Shown here one piece after another: positions 8,677-18,254 of a stretch of 64,000 bases of DNA (position 1 is its first letter; each line of letters starts with the position of its first letter). This DNA comes from Massilia sp. YIM B02763 (GTDB lineage: Bacteria > Pseudomonadota > Gammaproteobacteria > Burkholderiales > Burkholderiaceae_D). A program made the position numbers and the translations under genes. The DNA lies in NCBI RefSeq assembly GCF_030412015.1, contig NZ_JASNRD010000002.1, positions 245,030-309,029 on the forward strand, in the 5' to 3' direction. The notes beneath the pieces are model-generated. The model did no database searches. It saw nothing but the letters and a program-made list of their open reading frames with translations, and had not been told where the DNA came from.

Positions 8677-9633
8677 ATGATCGCTGCATTCACCCGCCCC
8701 CTGATCGCCGCCGCGCTCGTCGCAGCCGCCATCCTTCCCGCCGCCCAGGCCGCCGCGCCAATGGTCAAGACGCCGGCGCCCGGCTATGCCCGCGTCATGC
8801 TGGGCGACTTCGAGATCACCCCGCTGAACGACGGCACGGCCGACCTGCCGATGGACCAGCTGCTCAAGCAGCCGGCCGACGCGACCCGCGCCACGCTGTC
8901 GAAGAACTTCCTGAAACTGCCGCTGGAAACCTCGACCAATGCCTTCCTGGTCAATACGGGCAGCAAGCTGGTGCTGGTCGACACGGGCTCCGGCGCCTAC
9001 TTCGGCCCGACGCTGGGCAAGCTGCTGAACAACCTGAAAGCCGCCGGCTACCAGCCGGAACAGGTGGACGAGATCTACATCACGCACATGCACCCGGACC
9101 ACGTGGGCGGCCTGGCCGCCGACGGCAAGCGCGTGTTCCCGAACGCCACGCTGCGCGCGGCCAAGGCGGATGCCGACTACTGGCTGAACAAGGCGAACGA
9201 AGCGAAGGCGGCGGCCGACAAGAAAGGTTTCTTCGGACCGGCACAGGCGTCCATCACCCCCTATATCCAGGCCGGCAAGTTCAAGCCCATCGAAGGCGAC
9301 GGCGAACTGGTGCCGGGCATCACCGCGCTGGCCGCGCCGGGCCACACCCCGGGCCACACGATCTACCAGGTGCAGAGCCGCGGCCAGAAGCTGCTGCTGA
9401 TCGGCGACCTGATCCACGTGTCGACGGTCCAGATGGACAATCCGCAAGTGACGATCGGCTTCGACAGCGACGAGAAGGCGGCCTATGCGGCGCGCAAGAA
9501 GAATTTCGACCAGGCCGTCAAGGAAGGCGAACTGGTGGGCGGCGCGCACCTGCAGTTCCCGGGGCTGGGGCACCTGGTCGTCCAGGGCAAGGGGTACCGC
9601 TGGGTGCCGGTGAATTACACGCAGGTGCGCTGA
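8677..9633 (+). CDS. Secreted MBL-fold hydrolase, methyl parathion hydrolase/lactonase family
   Basis: 318-aa metallo-beta-lactamase-fold enzyme with a Sec signal peptide (residues 1-26, cleavage after AQA) and the binuclear metal motif HMHPDHVGG (137-145). Later metal ligands are in APGHTPGH (220-227) and GDLIH (243-247). From recalled sequence it aligns nearly end to end with methyl parathion hydrolase. At the positions reported to separate that enzyme from its dihydrocoumarin-hydrolase ancestor it carries L62, a one-residue gap before KGFF, H247, I260 and F262, which is the ancestral lactonase state. It is therefore probably a periplasmic lactonase/arylesterase with little phosphotriesterase activity. 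ATG 8677 has GAGG 5 nt upstream. Confidence 0.88.
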   Translation: MIAAFTRPLIAAALVAAAILPAAQAAAPMVKTPAPGYARVMLGDFEITPLNDGTADLPMDQLLKQPADATRATLSKNFLKLPLETSTNAFLVNTGSKLVLVDTGSGAYFGPTLGKLLNNLKAAGYQPEQVDEIYITHMHPDHVGGLAADGKRVFPNATLRAAKADADYWLNKANEAKAAADKKGFFGPAQASITPYIQAGKFKPIEGDGELVPGITALAAPGHTPGHTIYQVQSRGQKLLLIGDLIHVSTVQMDNPQVTIGFDSDEKAAYAARKKNFDQAVKEGELVGGAHLQFPGLGHLVVQGKGYRWVPVNYTQVR

Positions 9634-9664
9634 AGCAGGCAGGCGAAAGCGGCCAGCCGGCAAG

Positions 9665-9697
9665 ACGGCGTGCCTCGGCGGGGCACGCCGTGTTTTT
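9665..9697 (+). terminator. Rho-independent terminator of the MBL hydrolase gene
   Basis: ACGGCGTGCC pairs with GGCACGCCGT across a short loop and is followed by GTTTTT. It lies between convergent genes and could serve the minus-strand orn gene weakly, since no U-run follows on that side. Confidence 0.75.
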
Positions 9698-9699
9698 AC

Positions 9700-10272
9700 T
9701 TACAGCTTGATGAAGTGCTCGCGGTAGTAGCGCAGCTCCTCGATCGACTCGATGATGTCGGCCAGCGCCGTGTGCTTCTGCGCCTTCTTGAAGCCGGAGG
9801 CCAGTTCCGGCTTCCAGCGGCGGCACAGTTCCTTCAGCGTCGACACGTCCAGGTTGCGGTAGTGGAAGAAGGCTTCCAGCTTGGGCATGCCGCGCGCCAT
9901 GAAGCGGCGGTCCTGGCAGATCGAGTTGCCGCACATCGGCGATTTATTCGCCGGCACCCATTGCTTGAGGAAGGCGATCAGTTCCTGCTCGGCCTGGGCC
10001 TCGTCCACGGTCGACGCCTTGACGCGGTCGATCAGGCCGGACTTGCCGTGCGTGCCCTTGTTCCAGTTGTCCATCTTGTCCAGCGTCTCGTCGCTCTGGT
10101 GGATGGCGAACACGGGACCCTCGGCCAGCACGTTCAGGTCGGGGTCGGTGACGACGACGGCGACTTCGATGATGCGGTCGTTGTCCGGGTCCAGGCCCGT
10201 CATTTCCATGTCGAGCCAGATCAGGTTGAACTCGTTGGGGCGCGGGGTGGCGATTGGGGTCGCTTGTGACAT
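9700..10272 (-). CDS. orn: Oligoribonuclease
   Basis: 190-aa DEDDh 3'-5' exoribonuclease that degrades 2-5-nt RNAs, including pGpG, the first product of c-di-GMP hydrolysis. DEDD residues are visible in [13 protein letters not shown] (Exo I) and in later motifs including [10 protein letters not shown] and the C-terminal HTALADI histidine/aspartate. ATG 10272 (MSQATP) is chosen over ATG 10293 because AGAGAG lies 5 nt upstream. The enzyme is relevant here because the window also encodes several c-di-GMP enzymes. Confidence 0.95.
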   Translation of the reverse strand: MSQATPIATPRPNEFNLIWLDMEMTGLDPDNDRIIEVAVVVTDPDLNVLAEGPVFAIHQSDETLDKMDNWNKGTHGKSGLIDRVKASTVDEAQAEQELIAFLKQWVPANKSPMCGNSICQDRRFMARGMPKLEAFFHYRNLDVSTLKELCRRWKPELASGFKKAQKHTALADIIESIEELRYYREHFIKL

Positions 10273-10321
10273 AATTCTCTCTTTACGCTTCAATTGGCAG
10301 GACCGCGGATAACGAACCCAT

Positions 10322-10416
10322 CCACGTCGTCCCCGCGCAGGCGGGGACCCAATTTTTGCACGCGCAGCCGAACCGCGTGCAAATTGGGCCCCCGCCTGCG
10401 CGGGGGCGACGACATG
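10322..10416. repeat. Palindromic intergenic repeat, CGTCGTCCC family
   Basis: Inverted pair whose left arm starts CCACGTCGTCCCCGCG and whose right arm ends GCGGGGGCGACGACATGG, each followed inward by GGG(A/C)CCAATTT-like sequence. It lies between the divergent orn and M48 genes and shows no coding potential. It belongs to the family also seen at 15383, 27208 and 61225. Confidence 0.85.
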
Positions 10417-10462
10417 GATGGTCGAGCGGCCCTGAAAAAGTAGATTTTCTCACAGGCACAGC

Positions 10463-11728
10463 ATGCTTTCATCCGGGTTTTCGCTCGTTTTCGTATTTTT
10501 CCTCCTGCTGACGCTGGCCCTGCGCTATTGGCTGGCCAGCCGGCACATCGCTCACGTGCTGCGCCACCGCGGCGCCGTGCCGGCCGAGTTCGCCGCGAAG
10601 ATCCCGCTGGCCGCGCACCAGAAGGCGGCCGACTACACGGTCGCCAAGACCCGCCTGGGCCTGCTGGGCGCGCTGTGGGGCGGCGCCGTGCTGGTCGGCT
10701 TCACGCTGCTGGGCGGCCTGCAGGCGCTGTCCAGCGCCGTGCTGCAGTTCACGGGCCCCGGCATGCTGCACCAGATCCTGCTGGTGGTGGCGTTCGCCGT
10801 CGTCTCGGGCGCGCTCGACCTGCCGTTCTCGTATTACCGCCAGTTCGTGCTCGAGCAGCGCTACGGCTTCAACAAGATGAGCGTCGGCCTGTGGATCGCC
10901 GACATGGTCAAGGGCGGCCTGGTCGGCGCCGTCATCGGCCTGCCGCTGCTGTGGGTCGTGCTGACGCTGATGGAAAAGACGGGCAGCCTGTGGTGGCTGT
11001 ACGCCTGGCTGGTCTGGACCGGGTTCCAGCTGCTGATGATGGTGCTGTACCCGACCGTCATCGCGCCCATGTTCAACAAGTTCACCCCGCTCGCGGACGA
11101 ATCGCTGAAGGCGCGCATCGAAGGCTTGATGGCGCGCGTCGGCTTCGCCTCCAAGGGCCTGTTCGTGATGGACGGCAGCAAGCGTTCGGCGCACGGCAAC
11201 GCCTATTTCTCCGGCTTCGGCGCCAACAAGCGCATCGTCTTCTTCGACACCCTGCTCTCGCGCCTGGCCCCGCCCGAGATCGAGGCCGTGCTGGCCCACG
11301 AGCTGGGCCACTTCAAGCTCAAGCACATCGTCAAGCGCATGGCCGTGCTGTTCGCGCTGTCGCTCGTGTTCCTGGCCGTGCTCGGCTACCTGAAGGGACA
11401 GGCCTGGTTCTACACGGGCCTGGGCGTGGAGCCGCTGCTGGGCGCGTCCAACGATGCGATGGCCCTGCTGCTGTTCATGCTGGTGCTGCCCGTGTTCACC
11501 TTCCCGTTCTCGCCGCTGTCCTCGTTCACCTCGCGCAAGCACGAGTTCGAGGCCGATGCCTTCGCGGCCGCCAACAGCGATGCGCGCGACCTGGTCTCGG
11601 CCCTCGTCAAGATGTACGAGGACAATGCCTCGACGCTGACCCCGGACCCGATCCACTCCGCCTTCTACGATTCGCATCCGCCGGCCTGGGTACGGGTGCG
11701 GCAGCTGCAGGCGTCGGGGGCCGTATGA
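10463..11728 (+). CDS. M48-family membrane metalloprotease (Ste24-like)
   Basis: 421-aa polytopic zinc protease. The active site is HELGHFKLKH with H279 and H283 as zinc ligands; the later EFEADAF gives the third ligand. Several hydrophobic helices flank it (FSLVFVFFLLLTLALRYWLA at the N-terminus, and VLFALSLVFLAVLGYL after the motif). The N-terminal half matches the CAAX-protease N-terminal domain. The bacterial substrate is unknown, since bacteria mostly lack CAAX prenylation. The stop overlaps the phhB start by 4 nt (ATGA), so the two are translationally coupled. Confidence 0.92.
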   Translation: MLSSGFSLVFVFFLLLTLALRYWLASRHIAHVLRHRGAVPAEFAAKIPLAAHQKAADYTVAKTRLGLLGALWGGAVLVGFTLLGGLQALSSAVLQFTGPGMLHQILLVVAFAVVSGALDLPFSYYRQFVLEQRYGFNKMSVGLWIADMVKGGLVGAVIGLPLLWVVLTLMEKTGSLWWLYAWLVWTGFQLLMMVLYPTVIAPMFNKFTPLADESLKARIEGLMARVGFASKGLFVMDGSKRSAHGNAYFSGFGANKRIVFFDTLLSRLAPPEIEAVLAHELGHFKLKHIVKRMAVLFALSLVFLAVLGYLKGQAWFYTGLGVEPLLGASNDAMALLLFMLVLPVFTFPFSPLSSFTSRKHEFEADAFAAANSDARDLVSALVKMYEDNASTLTPDPIHSAFYDSHPPAWVRVRQLQASGAV

Positions 11729-12069
11729 GCGCGGCCGTCCCTCTGATCGAACGCCACTGCGTCGAAGGCGCCGCGGCACTGGACGCGGCCGCCATCGCGG
11801 CCCTGCTCGCCCAGGTGCCCGGCTGGAACGTCGCCGGCAACCGGCTCGAGCGCCGCTTCGCCTTCCGCGACTTCCACGACACCATGGCATTCGTGAACGC
11901 CCTGGCCTGGATCGTCCACCGCGAGAACCACCATCCCGAGCTGCAGGTGTCCTACAAGCACTGCACCGTCGCCTTCACCACGCACTCGGCCGGCAACGCG
12001 CTGTCCGAGAACGACTTCATCTGCGCCGCCCGCATCGACGCGCTGTTCGCGGGACGGGCCGGCGCATGA
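11725..12069 (+). CDS. phhB: 4a-hydroxytetrahydrobiopterin dehydratase
   Basis: 114-aa pterin-4a-carbinolamine dehydratase that recycles the pterin cofactor of aromatic amino acid hydroxylases. The active-site segment HRENHHPELQVSYKHCTV is intact. The start ATG overlaps the M48 stop, and its stop overlaps the rsgA start (ATGA on both sides), giving a tight M48-phhB-rsgA transcription unit. No phenylalanine hydroxylase lies nearby. The protein may serve a hydroxylase encoded elsewhere or another pterin. Confidence 0.93.
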   Translation: MSAAVPLIERHCVEGAAALDAAAIAALLAQVPGWNVAGNRLERRFAFRDFHDTMAFVNALAWIVHRENHHPELQVSYKHCTVAFTTHSAGNALSENDFICAARIDALFAGRAGA

Positions 12070-12995
12070 GCAAGGCAGGCAAGCAAGTCCGGACCGGGGG
12101 CGAAGACCTGGCCGGCACCGTCGTCGCGGCCCACGGCCGCCACTACGTGGTCGACGTCGACGGCCAGCTGATGCAGTGCGTCACGCGCGGCAAGAAGACC
12201 AATGTCGCCGTGGGCGACGTCGTCCACCTGCAGCGCACGTCGGCCGACCAGGCCGTCATCGAACGGATCGCCGAGCGCACCACGCTGCTGTACCGCTCCG
12301 ACCAGTACAAGAGCAAATTGCTGGCGGCGAACATCACGCGCCTGTTCATCGTCATCGCGACGGAACCGAGCTTTTCCGACGACCTCGTCTCGCGCGCCCT
12401 CGTCGCCTGCGAAGCGGCCGGCATCGAGGCCCACCTGATCCTGAACAAGGTCGACGTCGAGGAACCGCTGGCGCGCGCGCGCGAACGGGCGGCGCTGTAC
12501 ACGGGCATGGGCTATCCGCTGCACGAGGTGTCGGCGCGGACGCGGCCCGAGGAAGCGGTGGCGGTCTTGAAACCGCTGCTGGCGGGCCAGTCGTCGATCT
12601 TCATCGGCCAGTCCGGCATGGGCAAGTCCTCGCTGATCAACCTGCTGGTGCCGGACGCCGACATCGCCGTGCGCGAGATCTCGGAAGCGCTGGACACGGG
12701 CAAGCACACGACCACGTTCACGCGTCTGTACCGCTTGCCGGGCGACGCCGGCGGCAACATCATCGACTCTCCGGGCTTCCAGGAATTCGGCCTGTACCAC
12801 CTGTCCGAAGGCATGCTGGAGCGCGCCTTCGTCGACTTCAAGCCTTACCTGGGCGGCTGCAAGTACTACAACTGCCGCCACCTGGCCGAGCCGCAATGCG
12901 CGATCCTGCAGGCCGTCGAGGAAGGCAAGATCGCGAAGCTGCGCCACGAGCTGTATGCGCAGCTGCTGCACGAGTCGGCGCAGACGCTGTACTGA
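12066..12995 (+). CDS. rsgA: Ribosome small-subunit-dependent GTPase A
   Basis: 309-aa circularly permuted GTPase that assists late 30S maturation. Order seen: N-terminal OB fold (1-80), G4 motif NKVD before G1 (GQSGMGKSSLIN, about 180-191), then G3 DSPG, and a C-terminal zinc site (CKYYNCRHLAEPQC). The permuted order and the Cys/His cluster are diagnostic. It overlaps phhB by 4 nt. About 80 nt follow before argF, which has its own promoter. Confidence 0.96.
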   Translation: MSKAGKQVRTGGEDLAGTVVAAHGRHYVVDVDGQLMQCVTRGKKTNVAVGDVVHLQRTSADQAVIERIAERTTLLYRSDQYKSKLLAANITRLFIVIATEPSFSDDLVSRALVACEAAGIEAHLILNKVDVEEPLARARERAALYTGMGYPLHEVSARTRPEEAVAVLKPLLAGQSSIFIGQSGMGKSSLINLLVPDADIAVREISEALDTGKHTTTFTRLYRLPGDAGGNIIDSPGFQEFGLYHLSEGMLERAFVDFKPYLGGCKYYNCRHLAEPQCAILQAVEEGKIAKLRHELYAQLLHESAQTLY

Positions 12996-13021
12996 ATCCG
13001 TGCTTGTCGGTCCATAATTTC

Positions 13022-13049
13022 TTGGAAGGCAAGCAAAACCGCTTATAAT
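13022..13049 (+). promoter_or_regulatory. Probable sigma-70 promoter of argF
   Basis: TTGGAA at 13022-13027 and a perfect TATAAT at 13044-13049 are separated by 16 nt. The start codon is 29 nt past the -10. No clear ARG-box dyad was recognised. Confidence 0.7.
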
Positions 13050-13078
13050 TCAAGAGATCACCGCATCCCAGGCATAAC

Positions 13079-14002
13079 ATGGCTGTCACTCCCATCAAGC
13101 ACTTCCTGCAGATTTCCGACTTCACCCGCGACGAGTTCGAGTACCTGATCGAACGTGCCACGGTCATCAAGCGCAAGTTCAAGGCCTACGAGGTGTACCA
13201 CCCGCTGGTCGACCGCACGCTGGTGATGGTGTTCGAGAAGAGCTCGACGCGTACGCGCCTGAGTTTCGAAGCCGGCATGCACCAGCTGGGCGGCGCGGCG
13301 ATCTACCTGAACACCCGCGACAGCCAGCTGGGCCGCGGCGAACCCGTCGAGGACGCGGGCCAGGTCATGTCGCGCATGTGCGACATCATCATGGTGCGTA
13401 CCTTCGGCCAGGACATCATCGAGCGCTTCGCGGCCCACTCGCGCGTGCCGGTGATCAATGGCCTGACCAACGAACACCATCCCTGCCAGGTGCTGGCCGA
13501 CATCTTCACCTACTGGGAACACCGCGGCTCGATCGCCGGCAAGACGGTGGCCTGGATCGGCGACGCCAACAACATGCTGTACTCGTGGCTGCAGGCGGCC
13601 GAGGTGTTCGGCTTCCACCTGAACGTGTCGACCCCGAAGGGCTACGACATCGACCCGGCGCTGGTCGCCACCAAGAACTACACGGTGTTCGAGAATCCGT
13701 CGGACGCCTGCGCGGGCGCCGACCTGGTCAACACCGACGTGTGGACCAGCATGGGCTACGAAAAGGAAAACGCCGAGCGCCTGAAGGCCTTCGACGGCTT
13801 CATCGTGGACGGCGCCAAGATGGCGCGCGCCAACAAGGACGCCCTGTTCATGCACTGCCTGCCGGCCCACCGCGGCGAGGAAGTCGCGGCCGAGGTCATC
13901 GACGGCCCGCAATCGGTCGTCTGGGACGAGGCCGAGAACCGCCTGCACGTCCAGAAGGCGCTGATCGAATACCTGCTGCTCGGCCGCATCGAGGACAAAT
14001 AA
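13079..14002 (+). CDS. argF: Ornithine carbamoyltransferase
   Basis: 307-aa cytoplasmic enzyme making citrulline from ornithine and carbamoyl phosphate. Carbamoyl-phosphate motif SSTRTR (55-60), HPCQ (134-137) and the ornithine-loop [12 protein letters not shown] near 259-270 are all present, and length is normal for anabolic OTC. It is followed 89 nt later by argG, so the two consecutive steps to argininosuccinate are probably co-transcribed from the promoter at 13022. Confidence 0.97.
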   Translation: MAVTPIKHFLQISDFTRDEFEYLIERATVIKRKFKAYEVYHPLVDRTLVMVFEKSSTRTRLSFEAGMHQLGGAAIYLNTRDSQLGRGEPVEDAGQVMSRMCDIIMVRTFGQDIIERFAAHSRVPVINGLTNEHHPCQVLADIFTYWEHRGSIAGKTVAWIGDANNMLYSWLQAAEVFGFHLNVSTPKGYDIDPALVATKNYTVFENPSDACAGADLVNTDVWTSMGYEKENAERLKAFDGFIVDGAKMARANKDALFMHCLPAHRGEEVAAEVIDGPQSVVWDEAENRLHVQKALIEYLLLGRIEDK

Positions 14003-14091
14003 CGCATTACCGCATCACCCCAAGCTTGATCGTCGGCCCTCGCGGGCCGGCTGACCATCATCCCCTCCACGTTCATATCAATGGAACTTCC

Positions 14092-15324
<1,233 letters not shown>

Positions 15325-15342
15325 GCCCCGACGCTGGACACG

Positions 15343-15379
15343 AAAAGCCGCCGGTCTGCAAGGACCGGCGGCTTTTTTA
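15343..15379 (+). terminator. Rho-independent terminator of argF-argG
   Basis: AAAAGCCGCCGGTC pairs with GGACCGGCGGCTTTT around a 5-nt loop and runs into TTTTTT. It is a strong GC-rich stem. Confidence 0.92.
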
Positions 15380-15382
15380 CAT

Positions 15383-15515
15383 CCCCGTCGTCCCTGCGAA
15401 GGCAGGGACCCAAGCTTGGTCTCAGAAACCCGTACGTCGGAAAAGTCGCAACCTATTTCAAGGTCGCGATTCTTGACGCTCAACTTGGGTCCCTGCCTGC
15501 GCAGGGACGACGGGG
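15383..15515. repeat. Palindromic intergenic repeat, CGTCGTCCC family
   Basis: Arms CCCCGTCGTCCCTGCGAAGG and its near-complement ending GCGCAGGGACGACGGGG, each with an inner GGGACCCAA, flank about 65 nt of unrelated sequence. It lies between the convergent argG and TonB-receptor genes, just past the argG terminator. Confidence 0.87.
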
Positions 15516-15547
15516 TGGTAGGAACAACGTTCTTACATGCCGGAGGC

Positions 15548-15585
15548 AAAAAAAACCGCCCTTCCCCCGTGAAGGGAAAGGGCGG
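15548..15585 (-). terminator. Rho-independent terminator of the TonB-receptor gene
   Basis: On the minus strand CCGCCCTTTCCC pairs with GGGGGAAGGGCGG and is followed by eight T. It lies about 120 nt after the receptor stop codon. Confidence 0.8.
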
Positions 15586-15607
15586 CGAGAACAAACCCTG
15601 CCCGGGG

Positions 15608-15653
15608 CCGGAAGCGCCTCGTACTGCCCCCACAGCGTACGGGGCGCTTCCGG
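15608..15653. other. Long hairpin in the 3' untranslated region of the TonB receptor
   Basis: CCGGAAGCGCCTCGTAC (15608-15624) pairs with GTACGGGGCGCTTCCGG (15637-15653) at 16 of 17 positions around a 12-nt loop. It sits between the receptor stop and the T-run terminator, so it would be transcribed with the receptor mRNA. Confidence 0.7.
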
Positions 15654-15704
15654 ATCCGTGGACGGCGGGGCCGCCTCGGTAAAACGCGACAAATCGAACG
15701 TTCG

Positions 15705-18056
15705 TCAGAAGTGGAAGTTCGCGGTCAGGCTGGCCCAGCGCGGTGCGCCCGGCGTGTAGCGGTAGCCGCTCTTGTTGATCGCCGCGACATATTCCTTGTC
15801 GCCCACGTTGTACACGTTCAGCTGCAGGTCGACGTAGCGGTTGATGCGGTAGGCCGCCATCAGGTCCACGACCGTGTAGTCGTCGGCGTAGGCCGGGGTG
15901 CCGACGGCGCCGTCGGTGCCGCGCAGCAGCTTGCCCTGGTAGCGCACGCCGCCGCCCACCTTCAGGCCGAACGGGAACTGGTACGTGGTCCAGCTGGTGA
16001 ACGCGCTCTTCGGCGTGTAGGTCAGCGCGTTGCCGCCGCCGGCCGTGATCAGGCGGCCCGCCTCGACGCTCGTGTCCATGTAGGTGTAGCCGGCGTTGAC
16101 GCTCCATTCGCGGGTGATCTCGCCCGTCACGCTCAGCTCGACGCCCTGCACGCGCTTCTTGCCGGTCTGGTAGTACTGCTGGTCCACGGGATCCTGCTCG
16201 ACCTCGTTCTCGACGTCGGTGCGGTAGAGCGCCGCGTTCAGGCCCAGCTTGCGGTTCATGAGCTCCATCTTGGCGCCGATCTCGGTCGTCTTGCTGACCT
16301 GCGGCACGAATCTTGGATTGGCGGCGCTGTTGGCGCTGCCGCTCAGCACGAGGTTCGAGCCCGGCGGCTGTTTCGAGTTGGCCCACAGCGCGTAGATGCT
16401 GCTGTTCTCGGTCGGCTTGTACATCGCCGACAGCTTGGCGCTGGCCACGTGGTCCGACACTTCCAGGTGGGCCGGGATCTGGGTGCCCACCGGCAGCGAC
16501 GGGTTGGCGGCGGCCGTCGACAGCGTGACGGAGTCGTAGTCGACGTCGAAGTGGTCGACGCGCGCCGAGGCGCCGAACAGCCACTTGTCGCCCAGCTTGA
16601 TCGTGTCGAGCACGTAGAACGACTGGTTGGTCGACTGGCCTTGGGTACGGGCGCCGCTGCGCACCAGGTTCAGGCCGGTCGGCTGGATCGACGGATCCGG
16701 GTGGTACAGGTTGGCCGGCGCCAGCGCGCCGCCGCCCGTATAGCTGAAGTTCTTCTGCTTCTCGTCGGTCAGGTCCAGGCCCGTCACCAGCGTGTGGTTC
16801 AGCTGGCCCGTGGCGAATTCGGTGGTCAGCGTGGTCTGGTTGGCCAGCACCGTGTTTTCCTGGTCCTTGATGGTGCGGTTGGTGCGCGCCAGCGTCCAGC
16901 GCGACGGATCGCCCGCGGAATCGATGTTGGCGGCCGTGCCCATGAAGGCGCTGAGCAGGTAGTCCTGCTGCGTCTTGCCGTAGCGGCTCGTGTTGCGCAG
17001 CTTCATGCGCGGGCTGAACTCGTGCTCGATGATCGCCGTCGCCATGTCGGCCTTGACCTTGTCGTAGTCGGACGTCGAGCCGTAGAAGTTGCGCGGATCG
17101 ACGCGGCCCGCCGTGTTCAGCGCCGGGTCGGTCTTCGAGTCCGGGCTGGTGTAGCCCGGCAGGCCGATGGTCGGCACGCCGCCGTCCGGCGTATTGTCCT
17201 GCTTGACGTGCAGGTAGTTCAGGTACAGGTGGGTCGGGCCGTTCAGGCCGAAGGCCAGCGACGGCGCCACGCCCCAGCGCTTGTCGCGCACCACGTCGCG
17301 GCCCGGGATGCCGTTGTCCTGGTCGAGCAGGTTCAGGCGGAACGCGATGCCACGGGAAGGGTCGATGACCTGGTTGATGTCGGCCGTGCCGCGGCGGCGG
17401 TGTTCCTCGCCGACGGTGACGCTGGCATTGGCCGAGCTCTTCATCAGCGGCTGCTTGCTGTTCAGGTTGATCGAGCCGGTCGGCGCGCCGCGGCCCGTGT
17501 CGGTGCCGGCCGGGCCCTTGAGCACGTCGATCTGCTCGATGTTGAAGACGTCGCGCGAGATCGAGCCGATGTCGCGGATGCCGTCGACGTACAGGCTGCC
17601 CGAGGTGTCGAAGCCGCGCATGTAGATCGCGTCGCCGGTATTGGTGGTGCCGTTCTCGCCCAGGAAGAAGGTGCCGACGCCCGGGGTGTTGCGCAGCGCC
17701 TCGGTCAGCGTGGTGGCGCCCTGCTGCTCGAACAGCTCCTTCTTGATCACGATGACGGTCTGCGGCGTGTCGACCAGCTTTTCCGTGTACTTCGGCGACT
17801 GCGCGTGGTCGGCCTTGAAATCGCTTTCCTTGTCGCCGCGGATGTGCACGCGGCGCGGATTGTCGCGGTCCTCGTCGCTGAGCGGACGGGCGTCGGCGCT
17901 TGCCGGCGCGCTGGCTGCGGCCGTTGCTGCGGCAGCGGCGGCGTCGTCGGCGGCATGGGCCGCCAGCGGCAGGACCAGCATGGACAACGCCAGCTGGGCG
18001 GCGCCGGCGGGACGGCGGGAAGGAGTGGAATGCTTGCGGCTCTTGATTGCTCTCAT
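15705..18056 (-). CDS. TonB-dependent siderophore receptor, Fiu-like
   Basis: 783-aa outer-membrane receptor. The signal peptide ends near LPLAAHA (about residue 35). An Ala-rich linker follows, then the plug domain (ELFEQQGATTLTEALRNTPG, near 108-127) and a 22-strand barrel ending in WASLTANFHF with terminal Phe. The closest match I recognise is the catecholate receptor Fiu, a TonB/ExbB-powered importer of ferric catechols. Classical TonB box residues are not obvious. A probable Fur box lies 90 nt upstream, consistent with iron repression. The adjacent YkgJ-type gene is divergent. No siderophore biosynthesis genes are nearby, so it may take up xenosiderophores. Confidence 0.93.
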   Translation of the reverse strand: MRAIKSRKHSTPSRRPAGAAQLALSMLVLPLAAHAADDAAAAAATAAASAPASADARPLSDEDRDNPRRVHIRGDKESDFKADHAQSPKYTEKLVDTPQTVIVIKKELFEQQGATTLTEALRNTPGVGTFFLGENGTTNTGDAIYMRGFDTSGSLYVDGIRDIGSISRDVFNIEQIDVLKGPAGTDTGRGAPTGSINLNSKQPLMKSSANASVTVGEEHRRRGTADINQVIDPSRGIAFRLNLLDQDNGIPGRDVVRDKRWGVAPSLAFGLNGPTHLYLNYLHVKQDNTPDGGVPTIGLPGYTSPDSKTDPALNTAGRVDPRNFYGSTSDYDKVKADMATAIIEHEFSPRMKLRNTSRYGKTQQDYLLSAFMGTAANIDSAGDPSRWTLARTNRTIKDQENTVLANQTTLTTEFATGQLNHTLVTGLDLTDEKQKNFSYTGGGALAPANLYHPDPSIQPTGLNLVRSGARTQGQSTNQSFYVLDTIKLGDKWLFGASARVDHFDVDYDSVTLSTAAANPSLPVGTQIPAHLEVSDHVASAKLSAMYKPTENSSIYALWANSKQPPGSNLVLSGSANSAANPRFVPQVSKTTEIGAKMELMNRKLGLNAALYRTDVENEVEQDPVDQQYYQTGKKRVQGVELSVTGEITREWSVNAGYTYMDTSVEAGRLITAGGGNALTYTPKSAFTSWTTYQFPFGLKVGGGVRYQGKLLRGTDGAVGTPAYADDYTVVDLMAAYRINRYVDLQLNVYNVGDKEYVAAINKSGYRYTPGAPRWASLTANFHF

Positions 18057-18143
18057 GGTGGTCAGGACATCCAGCTTGGTATGTTTTTGTGAAATGTTTC
18101 TCTCAACGCAAATACTGTATCAAAGATTTCTCCAGAAGTAAAC

Positions 18144-18161
18144 GCGAATCATTCTCATTTG
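18144..18161 (-). promoter_or_regulatory. Probable Fur box
   Basis: The minus strand reads CAAATGAGAATGATTCGC, matching the GATAATGATAATCATTATC-type consensus through its two AATGAG/AATGAT half sites. It lies in the 198-nt divergent spacer upstream of the TonB receptor. AT-rich sequence around it probably holds the promoter. Confidence 0.6.
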
Positions 18162-18254
18162 TTTTATCAATTCTTCGTTTCCGCCGCCCGGCTTGGCAGT
18201 CTGTGGCGTCCGCGCTACCATTTCGCGTATCCCCTGCATTCGTTGAACGTGTCG

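Noticed and set aside
10290..10472. Short minus-strand open frame in the orn-M48 spacer
   Set aside because: It merely translates the palindromic repeat (PRRRGP-type peptides) and has no support.
15711..18092. Plus-strand open frame opposite the TonB receptor
   Set aside because: The minus strand has a signal peptide, plug and barrel with terminal Phe.
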